A stretch of DNA of 64,000 nucleotides from Rheinheimera mesophila (lineage in GTDB: Bacteria; Pseudomonadota; Gammaproteobacteria; Enterobacterales; Alteromonadaceae). The notes beneath the pieces are model-generated. The model searched no databases. It worked only from the letters and a program-made list of their open reading frames with translations, and had not been told where the DNA came from. The stretch spans positions 1 through 64,000 of the forward strand of contig NZ_LAVS01000011.1 in NCBI RefSeq assembly GCF_000986865.1, in the 5' to 3' direction. A program made the position numbers and the translations under genes. Every line of letters starts with the position of its first letter. The first letter of the stretch is position 1. This document shows, one piece after another, positions 8,068-16,763 of the stretch.

Positions 8068-11037
8068 ATGAAATCCAAAACGTTCAAAAAGACCAGACTC
8101 GCCACCAGTCTGTCATTAGTGCTTGGCGTGGGCGTTGTTATGCCTGCCTTCGCGGATGACGCGCAGGAACAAAAAGCACAACAAGCCGAAGAAAAAATTG
8201 AAGTGATCAGCGTCACCGGTATCCGCGGTAGTCTGATCAAATCTATGGACACCAAACGCTCATCCACTGGTATTGTGGATGCCATTTCAGCCGAAGATAT
8301 TGGTAAATTCCCTGACACCAACCTGGCAGAATCACTGCAGCGGATCAGTGGTGTATCAATTGACCGTGTTAACGGTGAAGGTAGTAAAGTATCAGTTCGT
8401 GGTTTTGGTCCGGACTTTAACTTAGTGACCTTAAATGGCCGTCAAATGCCTGTGACTACAGGGTCACGTTCTTTTGATTTCGCTAATATTTCTGCCGACA
8501 CCATCAGTGGCGTTGAAGTTAATAAAACCAGTTTTGCCTCCAATCCGACGGGTGGTATAGGTTCGGTTATTGATGTACAAACCTTAAAACCTTTAAGTGC
8601 TGGCGGCGAAAAAGCGGTATTCAGTGCAGCAATGGTCGATGATAAATCGACCGAAGAAGGCAGTGCCACGCCTGAACTATCAGGTTTGTATTCCACCACC
8701 TTCAATGATGATAAATTCGGTGTGTTAGTCTCTGCCAGTTATCAGGAACGTGAGAGTGGCAGCCAACAAGCCAACGTCGGCACAGGCTGGCGTAGTTTCG
8801 CCGGTTCTGTCGATAACACGTCCGGTCAGTGGGGCAGTATCCCTGCAGACAATCAGGTGAATCGTCCTGGTCCGGATGATATCTATTCTGTGCCTCAAAC
8901 CACTATTTATAAATTTGAAGAGCAGCAACGTGCCCGTACCAACGGTCAGTTGGTGTTGCAATATGCGCCGACAGACACTGTAACGGCCAGCGTCGACTAT
9001 ACCTACATGCGCAATGACATCGACACCCAGTATAACGATGTGTCTGCCTGGTATACCTATGTACCTTCACAAAGCATCTGGACTGACGGTCCCGTCGCGT
9101 CTCCGCTGATCTACTCTGAAGATTACGGCAACAATCCTGCCGATTTGTCTATGGGCGCCGGTGACTATGGTGTTCGTAACGAAAGTGGTTCTTTAGGTCT
9201 GAATCTGGAATGGCAGGCGACTGATAACCTGAAACTGAGCTTCGATGCGCACAGATCAGAAGCTGAATTCAAACCAAACCATGAGTTAGGGTCAAGCAAC
9301 ACCTTAAGTACAGCCGCTTTTATCCGTCAAAGTGCAGCCACAGATTTTACCGGTGATATTCCACTTTTGGCTGTTGAAGGTGGTAACTCAGTTCGTCCTT
9401 CAGATATGGTGGTGACAGGTAGTGTGTTTGGTAACTCCACTAACAAATCTGAAATTGACCAGTACCAGTTTGATGGCGAATATATCTTTGAAAATGCGGG
9501 CAGTATTGATTTTGGTATTGCCATCACGGACGTAGACAACCACTCAAAATCAGTCAACGTACAACGGAACGACTGGGGTGGTGTAGGTCAGGCCGGTGAT
9601 TTTGATGATTCCTTCTTCCCAGCCGGAACTATTCACGACAAATTCAAAGGTAGCAAAGGCGATTTCTCCTTAATGCCGGATCGTGATTTTGAAGTGCTGA
9701 ATACCATTTTCTTCTGGGATTTCAATACAGTACGTGCCCGTGCTGAAGAGTTATACACTCCGGATGGTTTTGTCGGTGCCGGTGATTGTGGTACTAACTT
9801 CTGTCCTTCGACCGATTACGACAGTGATACCAACAGATATACGTTGGAAGAGTCGCAGTCTGCTTATGTGCAGTACAACTACGAAGATGAACTTTCTGGT
9901 ATGCCATACGATGTTCATGTGGGTGTGCGTTATGAAAAGACTGACGTCACTTCAATATCCGCTGTGGCAGCCTACAATGGCGCTCGTTGGGTGGCTGAAA
10001 CTGAGATAGTTCTGCAAGCCAGTGGTGAGCGTGAGTTCCAAACCCAAACCGGTGATTACGATTACGTCCTGCCTAACCTGAACTTCAATATTGAAGTAGT
10101 GGAAGACGTGATGTTACGTGCCGCCTACAGCGAAACTATAGGTCGTCCTGATTATGTGTCTATTCAGGGTGGTACAGTGGTCGCAACTATTGCTAACCGT
10201 GCCGGTGGTGGTGGTTCTGCCGGTAACCCGGGTTTGTTACCGTTAGAGTCAAAAAATATCGACTTGTCGGCAGAATGGTATTACTCGCCAGCCAGTTACG
10301 CGTCAATCGGCTATTTCCGTAAAGACACCAGTAACTTTATCAGCAACTCTGTGGTGGAATCGACCATCTACAATATTCCTAACCCTGTGGATGGCAAAAA
10401 GTATGCCGAAGCAGTAGCTGCCGTAGGTAACGATGCCCGTGATATTCGTGAATGGATTTTTGAAAACTATCCGGATGCGCCAGGTGTGGACGTTGCTGCG
10501 GGCACTATTGATGGGGTAGCGGGTGAAGATAACGCCCTGGTGTTCGACATCAATACGCCATCAAACGGTTCTGATTCTGAAGTGATAGATGGTTGGGAAT
10601 TTGCAGTCCAGCATGCCTTTGGTGAAACAGGTTTTGGCGCTATTGCCAACTACACCATGGTTGACAGCGAAACCAAATACAACAACTTCCTGCTGCAGGA
10701 TCAGGCCGCTTTGATTGGTTTAAGTGACACCGCCAACGCCATTCTGTTCTATGAAATGGATGGTTTCCAGGCGCGGGTCGCTTATAACTGGCGTGATCAG
10801 TTCCTGAACTCCAGAGGTCAGGATACAGGTGCCAACCCTCGTTACACTGAGGCTTATCACCAAATTGATATGTCAGTCAGCTATGACTTACCACAAGTAG
10901 AAGGTTTAACTATTTTTGTGGAGGCCTTAAACGTGACTGATGAACATATCCGTGTGCATGGTCGTGCTAAAGAGCAAGTGTTAAACCTGATTGAATCTGG
11001 TGCCCGTTATAGTCTGGGTGCGCGTTACAGCTTCTAA
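8068..11037 (+). CDS. TonB-dependent receptor for oligosaccharides
   Basis: A 989-residue outer-membrane active transporter. A signal peptide (about 1-29, ending MPAFA) is followed by a TonB box-like EVISVTG, a plug domain (SAEDIGKFPDTNLAESLQRISG, then VSVRGFGPDFNLVTLNGRQ) and a 22-strand type barrel ending in a terminal phenylalanine (GARYSF). This is the long-barrel TonB receptor class found in carbohydrate loci of Xanthomonas, Caulobacter and Alteromonadales. A LacI-type operator overlaps its promoter and two beta-glucosidases flank it, so a beta-glucan oligosaccharide such as cellodextrin or laminari-oligosaccharide is the inferred substrate. Two possible RNA hairpins follow the stop. Confidence 0.93.
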   Translation: MKSKTFKKTRLATSLSLVLGVGVVMPAFADDAQEQKAQQAEEKIEVISVTGIRGSLIKSMDTKRSSTGIVDAISAEDIGKFPDTNLAESLQRISGVSIDRVNGEGSKVSVRGFGPDFNLVTLNGRQMPVTTGSRSFDFANISADTISGVEVNKTSFASNPTGGIGSVIDVQTLKPLSAGGEKAVFSAAMVDDKSTEEGSATPELSGLYSTTFNDDKFGVLVSASYQERESGSQQANVGTGWRSFAGSVDNTSGQWGSIPADNQVNRPGPDDIYSVPQTTIYKFEEQQRARTNGQLVLQYAPTDTVTASVDYTYMRNDIDTQYNDVSAWYTYVPSQSIWTDGPVASPLIYSEDYGNNPADLSMGAGDYGVRNESGSLGLNLEWQATDNLKLSFDAHRSEAEFKPNHELGSSNTLSTAAFIRQSAATDFTGDIPLLAVEGGNSVRPSDMVVTGSVFGNSTNKSEIDQYQFDGEYIFENAGSIDFGIAITDVDNHSKSVNVQRNDWGGVGQAGDFDDSFFPAGTIHDKFKGSKGDFSLMPDRDFEVLNTIFFWDFNTVRARAEELYTPDGFVGAGDCGTNFCPSTDYDSDTNRYTLEESQSAYVQYNYEDELSGMPYDVHVGVRYEKTDVTSISAVAAYNGARWVAETEIVLQASGEREFQTQTGDYDYVLPNLNFNIEVVEDVMLRAAYSETIGRPDYVSIQGGTVVATIANRAGGGGSAGNPGLLPLESKNIDLSAEWYYSPASYASIGYFRKDTSNFISNSVVESTIYNIPNPVDGKKYAEAVAAVGNDARDIREWIFENYPDAPGVDVAAGTIDGVAGEDNALVFDINTPSNGSDSEVIDGWEFAVQHAFGETGFGAIANYTMVDSETKYNNFLLQDQAALIGLSDTANAILFYEMDGFQARVAYNWRDQFLNSRGQDTGANPRYTEAYHQIDMSVSYDLPQVEGLTIFVEALNVTDEHIRVHGRAKEQVLNLIESGARYSLGARYSF

Positions 11038-11046
11038 GCTGAGTCG

Positions 11047-11066
11047 GGGCCATAAGGATATGGCCC
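11047..11066 (+). other. hairpin after TonB receptor gene (first)
   Basis: GGGCCAT and ATGGCCC form a perfect 7-bp stem with a 6-base loop ten bases after the receptor stop codon. No T tract follows. Confidence 0.5.
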
Positions 11067-11075
11067 ATTCTGTAC

Positions 11076-11105
11076 TGGCATTTTCAGCCCATGTTGAAAA
11101 TGCCA
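11076..11105 (+). terminator. hairpin after TonB receptor gene (second), partial terminator candidate
   Basis: TGGCATTTTCA (11076-11086) pairs perfectly with TGAAAATGCCA (11095-11105) across an 8-base loop. A short T run (ATTTTTCT) starts 8 bases later. It could cap the abundant receptor message while letting some transcription run into sapC. Confidence 0.5.
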
Positions 11106-11219
11106 TCTCTCGATTTTTCTGTAGCTTCGTACTTAAACAAAAAACCAGTAGCTTTCCTATCCGGCGACGGGTTTAATCAAACCAGAACTAAAAATATACG
11201 GTAAAGGTCGGGATATAGC

Positions 11220-11945
11220 ATGAGTAAAAATGTTCTATTAAACAGCGTTGAACACAGAGATCTGAAAGTCATTACGGCCCGAGGCGCACAATACGGGGAT
11301 GCGGTTTGGTTTGCTGTCACTTTTCCCAAAGAATTTCGCACTGCTCAGGCGCACTACCCGATTTTTTTTCACAAAGATAACAACAGCAATCAGTTTTTTG
11401 CTGTGACTCTGTTTGGCTTTCAGGATCAGGAAAATCTGTTTTTACAACAGGATAACTGGCGTGGTTGTTATATTCCGCTGATGCTCAGACGTCAGCCTTT
11501 TTTGATTGGCCAGCAACTGGTGCGTGAAGATGGCATTGAAACCACACAACGCGTGATCCATATCGACCTGAATAACCCGCGCGTTAGCCAAACTGAAGGC
11601 GAAGCGCTGTTTTTACCTTTTGGTGGCAATAGCCCTTATCTGGATGAAGTAGCCTCCATGCTGGAGACTATCCATCATGGCATGCTGGACAGCAAAGCTT
11701 TTATTGATCTATTGCTTGCACATCAGTTGTTGGAGTCTTTCACCTTAGACTTAACCTTTAGTAACGGCCAGAAGCAGCAGTTGGCAGGTTTTTACACTAT
11801 TCATGAAGAGAATCTGGCGGCTTTATCGGCAGAGGTATTAGCGCAGTTACATCAACAAGGTTATTTGCAGGCGATTTACATGGCTATTGCGTCTCAGGCC
11901 AATATCCGGCATTTGCTGCAGTTAAAAAATAAGCAGTTTGAATAA
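11220..11945 (+). CDS. SapC family protein
   Basis: A 241-residue soluble-looking protein of the SapC family, named after a Campylobacter S-layer-associated protein but of unknown biochemical role. Typical features are the central FFHKDNNSNQFFAVTLFGFQ segment, the GCYIPLMLRRQPFLIG motif and the C-terminal LAGFYTIHEENLAAL segment. There is no signal peptide. SapC genes recur directly behind TonB receptors in carbohydrate loci together with a cupin and a flavin halogenase, exactly as here. It follows the receptor by 182 bases and its stop is 14 bases before the cupin's start, so it belongs to that operon. No function is claimed beyond this association. Confidence 0.85.
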   Translation: MSKNVLLNSVEHRDLKVITARGAQYGDAVWFAVTFPKEFRTAQAHYPIFFHKDNNSNQFFAVTLFGFQDQENLFLQQDNWRGCYIPLMLRRQPFLIGQQLVREDGIETTQRVIHIDLNNPRVSQTEGEALFLPFGGNSPYLDEVASMLETIHHGMLDSKAFIDLLLAHQLLESFTLDLTFSNGQKQQLAGFYTIHEENLAALSAEVLAQLHQQGYLQAIYMAIASQANIRHLLQLKNKQFE

Positions 11946-11958
11946 GGCCGGACTAAGC

Positions 11959-12981
11959 ATGCATAGCATAACGCCCTTAACGCAGGTAAAAACTCTGGAA
12001 GGATGCGACTTAGCTGATGCGTTAAGTTTGATTGCAGATGCCGATCAACCTTTAATTTTCAAAGGCTTGTGTAACGACTGGCCGCTGGTTCAGGCCGGTC
12101 TTGTGTCCGCTTCGTCTGCGGCAGATTACCTCCGGCAGTTTTATCAGGGCATTCCGGTCAGTGCCTGTTACCTTGAACCTTCCCAGCAAGGCCGGGTGTT
12201 TTATAACCCGGAGCAAAATGGCTTTAATTATCAGGGCGGCAAAATTGATTTTAATCAGTTGTTGGATCGGCTTTTTGCGCTGAATAATCAAGCCGAAGTG
12301 CCGACCTATTATATGGGCTCGACGGAGATCAACCATTGGTTTCCGGGTTTGGCACAGCACAATTCGCTGCCAATGCCAGGCATCAGTCCGTTAACCAGTG
12401 TCTGGTTGGGCAATCAGTCCCGTATCGCTGCTCATTATGACTTTCCGCAAAATCTGGCCTGTAATGCGGTCGGCCACCGGACTTTTACCTTATTTCCACC
12501 CGAGCAAATTGCCAATTTATATCCGGGCCCTATGGAGTTTGCGCCCGGCGGTCAGGATGTCAGTATGGTCGATTTTGCGGCGCCTGATTTTGCACGTTTT
12601 CCTAAATTTGCCGAAGCATTAAAACATGCACAGTTGGCTGAACTAGAACCCGGTGATGTGTTATTTATTCCCAGCATGTGGTGGCATCATGTCGAAGCCT
12701 TAGATGCCTTTAATGTGCTCGTCAGCCACTGGTGGCGCGATACCCCAGCCTATTTAGGCCGGCCTAACAATGCGCTGTCGATGGCGGTGCTGAGCTTACG
12801 CAGTTTACCTAAAGCCCAGCGTCAGGCCTGGAAAGCGATTTTTGATTACTACATTTTTGAGCACGATGAGGTATCGCAAGACCATATTCAGCCAGAGGCA
12901 TTAAAAATGTTAACCAAGCCACTGGATGAGCTGAATGCGCGCCAGATCCGGGCTGATTTACTGAATAAATTAAAACGCTGA
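11959..12981 (+). CDS. Cupin-like (JmjC-type) protein, probable 2-oxoglutarate/Fe(II) oxygenase
   Basis: A 340-residue cupin_8/JmjC-fold protein. The putative iron ligands are visible: H-x-D in AAHYDFPQNLACN and the distal histidine in PSMWWHHVEA, with the WGVRDTPAY-like close HWWRDTPAY. The family contains protein and small-molecule hydroxylases that use 2-oxoglutarate. I chose ATG 11959 rather than an in-frame TTG 21 bases upstream, because it avoids overlap with sapC and has an AAGG-type ribosome site. It lies between sapC and the halogenase gene and is probably co-transcribed with both. Substrate unknown. Confidence 0.82.
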   Translation: MHSITPLTQVKTLEGCDLADALSLIADADQPLIFKGLCNDWPLVQAGLVSASSAADYLRQFYQGIPVSACYLEPSQQGRVFYNPEQNGFNYQGGKIDFNQLLDRLFALNNQAEVPTYYMGSTEINHWFPGLAQHNSLPMPGISPLTSVWLGNQSRIAAHYDFPQNLACNAVGHRTFTLFPPEQIANLYPGPMEFAPGGQDVSMVDFAAPDFARFPKFAEALKHAQLAELEPGDVLFIPSMWWHHVEALDAFNVLVSHWWRDTPAYLGRPNNALSMAVLSLRSLPKAQRQAWKAIFDYYIFEHDEVSQDHIQPEALKMLTKPLDELNARQIRADLLNKLKR

Positions 12982-13028
12982 CCACAAGTAAAAACAAAAA
13001 AACAGAGTCAGGCAACAGGGGGGAGTCT

Positions 13029-14522
13029 ATGAACAACGTACACAACAGAATTAAAAAAGTCGTGATTGCAGGCGGCGGCACAGCCGGCTGGATGACGGCA
13101 GCTGGCCTGACTAAATTGCTGGGCAAAAACCTGGAGGTTGTTTTAGTCGAGTCGGACGATATTGGCACTGTGGGGGTCGGCGAAGCCACTATTCCCACCT
13201 TGCATATCTTCCACCGCTTATTAAATATCAAAGAATCCGAGGTGATGGCGGCCACTAATGCCACCTTTAAGCTAGGGATTCAGTTTGAAAACTGGAAGGC
13301 TCTGGGTGAAGACTATATTCACTCCTTTGGGTTTTTAGGCAAAGACTGCTGGGCCTGTGGCTTTCAGCACTTTTGGGTCAAAGGCCGGCAAAAAGGTATA
13401 GCCACCGAAATAGGTGACTATTGTGTTGAGCATTTAGGCGCCCGTCAGGGCCGTTTTGCTGTGCTGCCGAATCAGGATCTGAACCACGCTTACCATATGG
13501 ATGCCTCGTTGTACGCCAAATTTCTGCGTCGTATCTCCGAGCAACATGGCATCAGACGTATGGAAGGAAAAATCCGCGAAGTACAGCAGCATATGGATGG
13601 CACTATCAGTGCCTTATTGCTGGAATCCGGCGAGCTGGTAGAAGGTGATTTATTTATCGATTGCACCGGTTTTCGGGCACTACTGATTGAGCAAACCCTC
13701 AATACGGGTTTTGAAGACTGGAGCCATTGGTTACCGTGCGACAGCGCTTATGCGGTACAGACCAAAACGACCCATGAACCAGTAGCGTACACCCGCGCTA
13801 TCGCTCGTCAGGCGGGCTGGCAATGGAAAATTCCGCTGCAAAGCCGGGTGGGTAATGGTCTGGTGTTTTGCAGCAAATTTATAACGGAAGCTGAAGCCAA
13901 ACAAACGCTGGTGGATAACCTGGAAGGCGAAATGATGTTTGAGCCACGGCTGATCAAATTTAAAACCGGTACCCGCCGTCAGCACTGGAATAAAAACTGT
14001 GTCGCTATTGGTTTATCCAGTGGTTTCCTGGAGCCTTTAGAATCCACCAGTATTCATTTGATCCAGCGCAGTATTATTCGTCTGCTGCAGATGTTTCCAT
14101 CCAACGGCATAAATTCTGCTGATGTGGCTGAGTTTAACCGCCAGACGAAAATAGAAATGGATAACATCCGCGACTTTATCATCCTGCACTACAAAGCCAC
14201 CGAGCGCACAGACACAAAATTCTGGCGTTACTGCAAAGATATGGAAATCCCAGATACTCTTGCTCATCGGATGGAATTGTTTAAGCAATCCGGCAAGGTC
14301 TATAAATTTGCGCAGGAGTTATTTGGTGAGAGCTCCTGGCTACAGGTGTTGATTGGGCAGGGCTTAATGCCCGAGCAGTACCATCCTATTGTCGATTTAA
14401 TGCCGGACTCTGAGCTGAATGATTTCCTGATGAGCATCAAGCAGAACGTGAAACGTACTGTCAGTCAGTTCCCGACTCATCATGAGTTTATTCAGCATTA
14501 CTGCAAGTCGTCTTTGGTCTGA
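13029..14522 (+). CDS. Flavin-dependent halogenase, tryptophan-halogenase family
   Basis: A 497-residue FAD-dependent enzyme of the tryptophan halogenase family, which chlorinates or brominates aromatic substrates using reduced flavin and oxygen. The flavin-binding GGGTAGW is at 15-21. WQWKIP (264-269) is the WxWxIP signature that separates halogenases from monooxygenases. Lys81 in TFKLG fits the catalytic lysine (Lys79 in PrnA), and Glu338 in EPLEST the catalytic glutamate. The ribosome site AGGGGGGAG is very strong. Its gene lies inside a sugar-uptake operon rather than an antibiotic cluster, like the BrvH-type halogenases near TonB receptors. No flavin reductase is encoded nearby. The natural substrate is unknown. 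Confidence 0.9.
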   Translation: MNNVHNRIKKVVIAGGGTAGWMTAAGLTKLLGKNLEVVLVESDDIGTVGVGEATIPTLHIFHRLLNIKESEVMAATNATFKLGIQFENWKALGEDYIHSFGFLGKDCWACGFQHFWVKGRQKGIATEIGDYCVEHLGARQGRFAVLPNQDLNHAYHMDASLYAKFLRRISEQHGIRRMEGKIREVQQHMDGTISALLLESGELVEGDLFIDCTGFRALLIEQTLNTGFEDWSHWLPCDSAYAVQTKTTHEPVAYTRAIARQAGWQWKIPLQSRVGNGLVFCSKFITEAEAKQTLVDNLEGEMMFEPRLIKFKTGTRRQHWNKNCVAIGLSSGFLEPLESTSIHLIQRSIIRLLQMFPSNGINSADVAEFNRQTKIEMDNIRDFIILHYKATERTDTKFWRYCKDMEIPDTLAHRMELFKQSGKVYKFAQELFGESSWLQVLIGQGLMPEQYHPIVDLMPDSELNDFLMSIKQNVKRTVSQFPTHHEFIQHYCKSSLV

Positions 14523-14529
14523 AGTGAGT

Positions 14530-15243
14530 ATGATGGAAGCGCTGAATTATCAGGTCAATAGCGCCATCCGGCCCGAAATTATCTACCTCGGGCTGGAAAA
14601 AACGCCATTGATTCTGATTGATGATTTTGCTCTGGACTTGTCTGGTGTGCGCCAGCAGGCAGTGCAGAGTGATTTTATGCGCGAAAATCAAACTTATTAC
14701 CCCGGTCAGCGTGCTGTATTACCCAAAGCTTATGTAGCCGCCAGTTTAAATGCAGTGTATCAGCTGATTTACCAGGTGTATCAGGTCCCGGAACAGCTCA
14801 GATTAAAACCACAAATGCTGTTTTATGCGCTGATCACTCAGCCAGAAAATAGCCTGCATCCGCTGCAATGTATGCCACATTTCGATACCAGCTCGCCTTA
14901 TTATTTTGCGCTGTTGCATTACCTGAATGATTCGCCTCATGGCAGCACAGGTTTTTTCCGGCACAAACCTACTGGCTTTGAGCGGGTGACTGATCAAAGA
15001 CGGCAGGACTATTTCCAGTCAGCGCAGCAGTTTATCGACCAGCATGGTGCGCCTCCGCAGCGTTATCAGGTGCAAAGCAATGCACATTATGAGCTGTATC
15101 ACCAGATCCCATACAAGGCCAACAGATTGATTATTTACCCCGGCAATCTGCTGCATTCGTCATTGGTGGATAGTGCGACGGATATAGACGGTTCGCCAGT
15201 GACCGGGCGTTTAACCGCCAATATGTTTATCGATTTTGTATAA
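14530..15243 (+). CDS. DUF6445-type protein
   Basis: A 237-residue protein without signal peptide. I place it in DUF6445 from its usual position behind flavin halogenases and the segments LIDDFALD, MPHFDTSSPYYFALLHYL and NRLIIYPGNLLHSS. The pattern H-x-D (PHFDT) followed about 90 residues later by a histidine in GNLLHS resembles the iron-ligand triad of 2-oxoglutarate oxygenases, so it may be a second oxygenase of the locus; that is inference. The start ATG at 14530 lies 8 bases after the halogenase stop and is preferred over an in-frame ATG at 14482 that would overlap the halogenase by 41 bases. Confidence 0.75.
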   Translation: MMEALNYQVNSAIRPEIIYLGLEKTPLILIDDFALDLSGVRQQAVQSDFMRENQTYYPGQRAVLPKAYVAASLNAVYQLIYQVYQVPEQLRLKPQMLFYALITQPENSLHPLQCMPHFDTSSPYYFALLHYLNDSPHGSTGFFRHKPTGFERVTDQRRQDYFQSAQQFIDQHGAPPQRYQVQSNAHYELYHQIPYKANRLIIYPGNLLHSSLVDSATDIDGSPVTGRLTANMFIDFV

Positions 15244-15283
15244 CCCCAAAAACCACTGAACTAATAACAGTAAGGAACTGAAG

Positions 15284-15325
15284 ATGATCACAACAACACA
15301 AAAAATGAAAGCGATTACACGCTGA
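15284..15325 (+). CDS. possible 13-codon leader peptide upstream of GH1
   Basis: An AAGGA ribosome-like site (15272-15276) is followed by ATG and a 13-residue reading frame, MITTTQKMKAITR, with four threonines. The LacI-type operator at 15306-15319 lies inside it. It may be chance, a remnant of a gene start, or a leader peptide; nothing beyond position and ribosome site supports translation. Confidence 0.2.
   Translation: MITTTQKMKAITR
15306..15319. promoter_or_regulatory. LacI-family operator 3
   Basis: TGAAAGCGATTACA differs from operator 2 by a single base and lies 66 bases before the GH1 start codon. It links the GH1-transporter part of the locus to the same repressor that would bind at 7850 and 7962. 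Confidence 0.78.
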
Positions 15326-15384
15326 GTGTTGCCCAACGAGGATCAGGTTCACCTTCCAATTTTAAAGATGAAAAGAAGATAACG

Positions 15385-16713
15385 ATGAATTATGAATTGC
15401 CAAAAGGCTCAAGACTGCTGAACAAAGAATTTACTTATGGTGTGGCTACTTCATCCTTCCAGATTGAAGGTGGAGTTGAGCATCGTCTGCCTTGTATCTG
15501 GGATACTTTTTGTGCCACACCGGGCAAAGTCAAAGATGGCTCTAACGGCGATTTGGCTTGTGATCACTATCACTTGTGGCGTGAGGATATAGCGCTGATA
15601 AGCTCATTAGGGGTCGATGCCTACCGTTTATCTATCGCCTGGGGCCGGGTGATGAATCAAGACGGCAGTCTGAATCAACAAGGTGTGGATTTTTACATTG
15701 GTATTTTAGACGAGCTGAAAGCGAAAAATATTAAGTCTTTTGTCACTTTGTATCACTGGGATTTGCCGCAGCATATCGAAGATCAGGGCGGCTGGCTGAA
15801 TCGTAACACCGCTTATTTATTTCAGGATTATGCCGATAAGTTAAGTAAAGCTTTTGGTGACAGAGTTTATTCGTACGCCACCTTAAATGAGCCGTTTTGC
15901 AGCTCGTATTTAGGTTATGAGGCTGGTATTCACGCACCTGGTTTAACCAAAAAAGCCTATGGTCGTCAGTCGGCGCACCACTTACTGTTGGCTCACGGTT
16001 TAGCCATGCAGGTGCTGCAAAAAAATAGCCCCAACAGCATGAATGGCATAGTGCTGAACTTTACTCCGGCCTATCCGCTGACCGACAGTGCGGAAGATAA
16101 AAGAGCAGCACAACTGGCCGATGACTACTTTAACCAGTGGTATATCAAACCTGTGTTTGATGGCGCTTACCCGGATTCTTTTGAGCTGCTGGCCGATGCA
16201 GACAAGCCAGTAATTGAACCGGGAGACTTTGACATTATCAAAGCGCCGCTGGACTTTTTAGGTGTTAATTTTTACACCCGCACTGTGTATAAAGCCACTG
16301 AAGGTCGTGACTTTATTGAAGTCGACATGGTGGATGCACCTAAGACAGATATTGGTTGGGAAATTTACCCACAGGCCTTTACTGATCTGTTAGTGTCTTT
16401 GCATCAGAAATACAAACTGCCTCCGGTCTATATTACCGAAAATGGTGCGGCGGCTGCTGATCAACTGCACAATGGCGTAGTGGACGATCAACTGCGTTTG
16501 TCTTATTACCAATCGCATTTAAATGCAGTGCATCAGGCGGTTGAGCAAGGGGTGGATATTCAGGGCTATTTCGCCTGGAGTTTAATGGATAACTTTGAGT
16601 GGGCTGAAGGCTACTTAAAGCGTTTTGGTATCGTTTATGTCGACTACAACAGTCAGCAAAGAACGGTGAAAAACAGCGGTCTAGCTTACAAAAACTTAAT
16701 CAGTAATCGTTAA
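15385..16713 (+). CDS. bglA: GH1 beta-glucosidase
   Basis: A 442-residue family 1 glycoside hydrolase, the usual length for bacterial BglA/BglB enzymes. The acid/base glutamate is Glu169 in TLNEP and the nucleophile Glu352 in YITENG. The N-terminus FTYGVATSSFQIEGG forms the glucose-binding subsite. With no signal peptide it should act in the cytoplasm on cellobiose or similar disaccharides. It stands 50 bases ahead of a GPH-family symporter, which probably imports its substrate. A LacI-type operator lies just upstream. With the extracytoplasmic GH3 enzyme this gives the locus two cleavage compartments. Exact linkage preference cannot be read from sequence. Confidence 0.93.
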   Translation: MNYELPKGSRLLNKEFTYGVATSSFQIEGGVEHRLPCIWDTFCATPGKVKDGSNGDLACDHYHLWREDIALISSLGVDAYRLSIAWGRVMNQDGSLNQQGVDFYIGILDELKAKNIKSFVTLYHWDLPQHIEDQGGWLNRNTAYLFQDYADKLSKAFGDRVYSYATLNEPFCSSYLGYEAGIHAPGLTKKAYGRQSAHHLLLAHGLAMQVLQKNSPNSMNGIVLNFTPAYPLTDSAEDKRAAQLADDYFNQWYIKPVFDGAYPDSFELLADADKPVIEPGDFDIIKAPLDFLGVNFYTRTVYKATEGRDFIEVDMVDAPKTDIGWEIYPQAFTDLLVSLHQKYKLPPVYITENGAAAADQLHNGVVDDQLRLSYYQSHLNAVHQAVEQGVDIQGYFAWSLMDNFEWAEGYLKRFGIVYVDYNSQQRTVKNSGLAYKNLISNR

Positions 16714-16763
16714 TTTATAAAAAATAATAATTTTAAATCAACAGTTTATAGGATGCGCCTGAC

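Noticed and set aside
14482-14529. Upstream start of the DUF6445-type gene
   Set aside because: It would overlap the halogenase coding end by 41 bases; ATG 14530 lies just past the halogenase stop.
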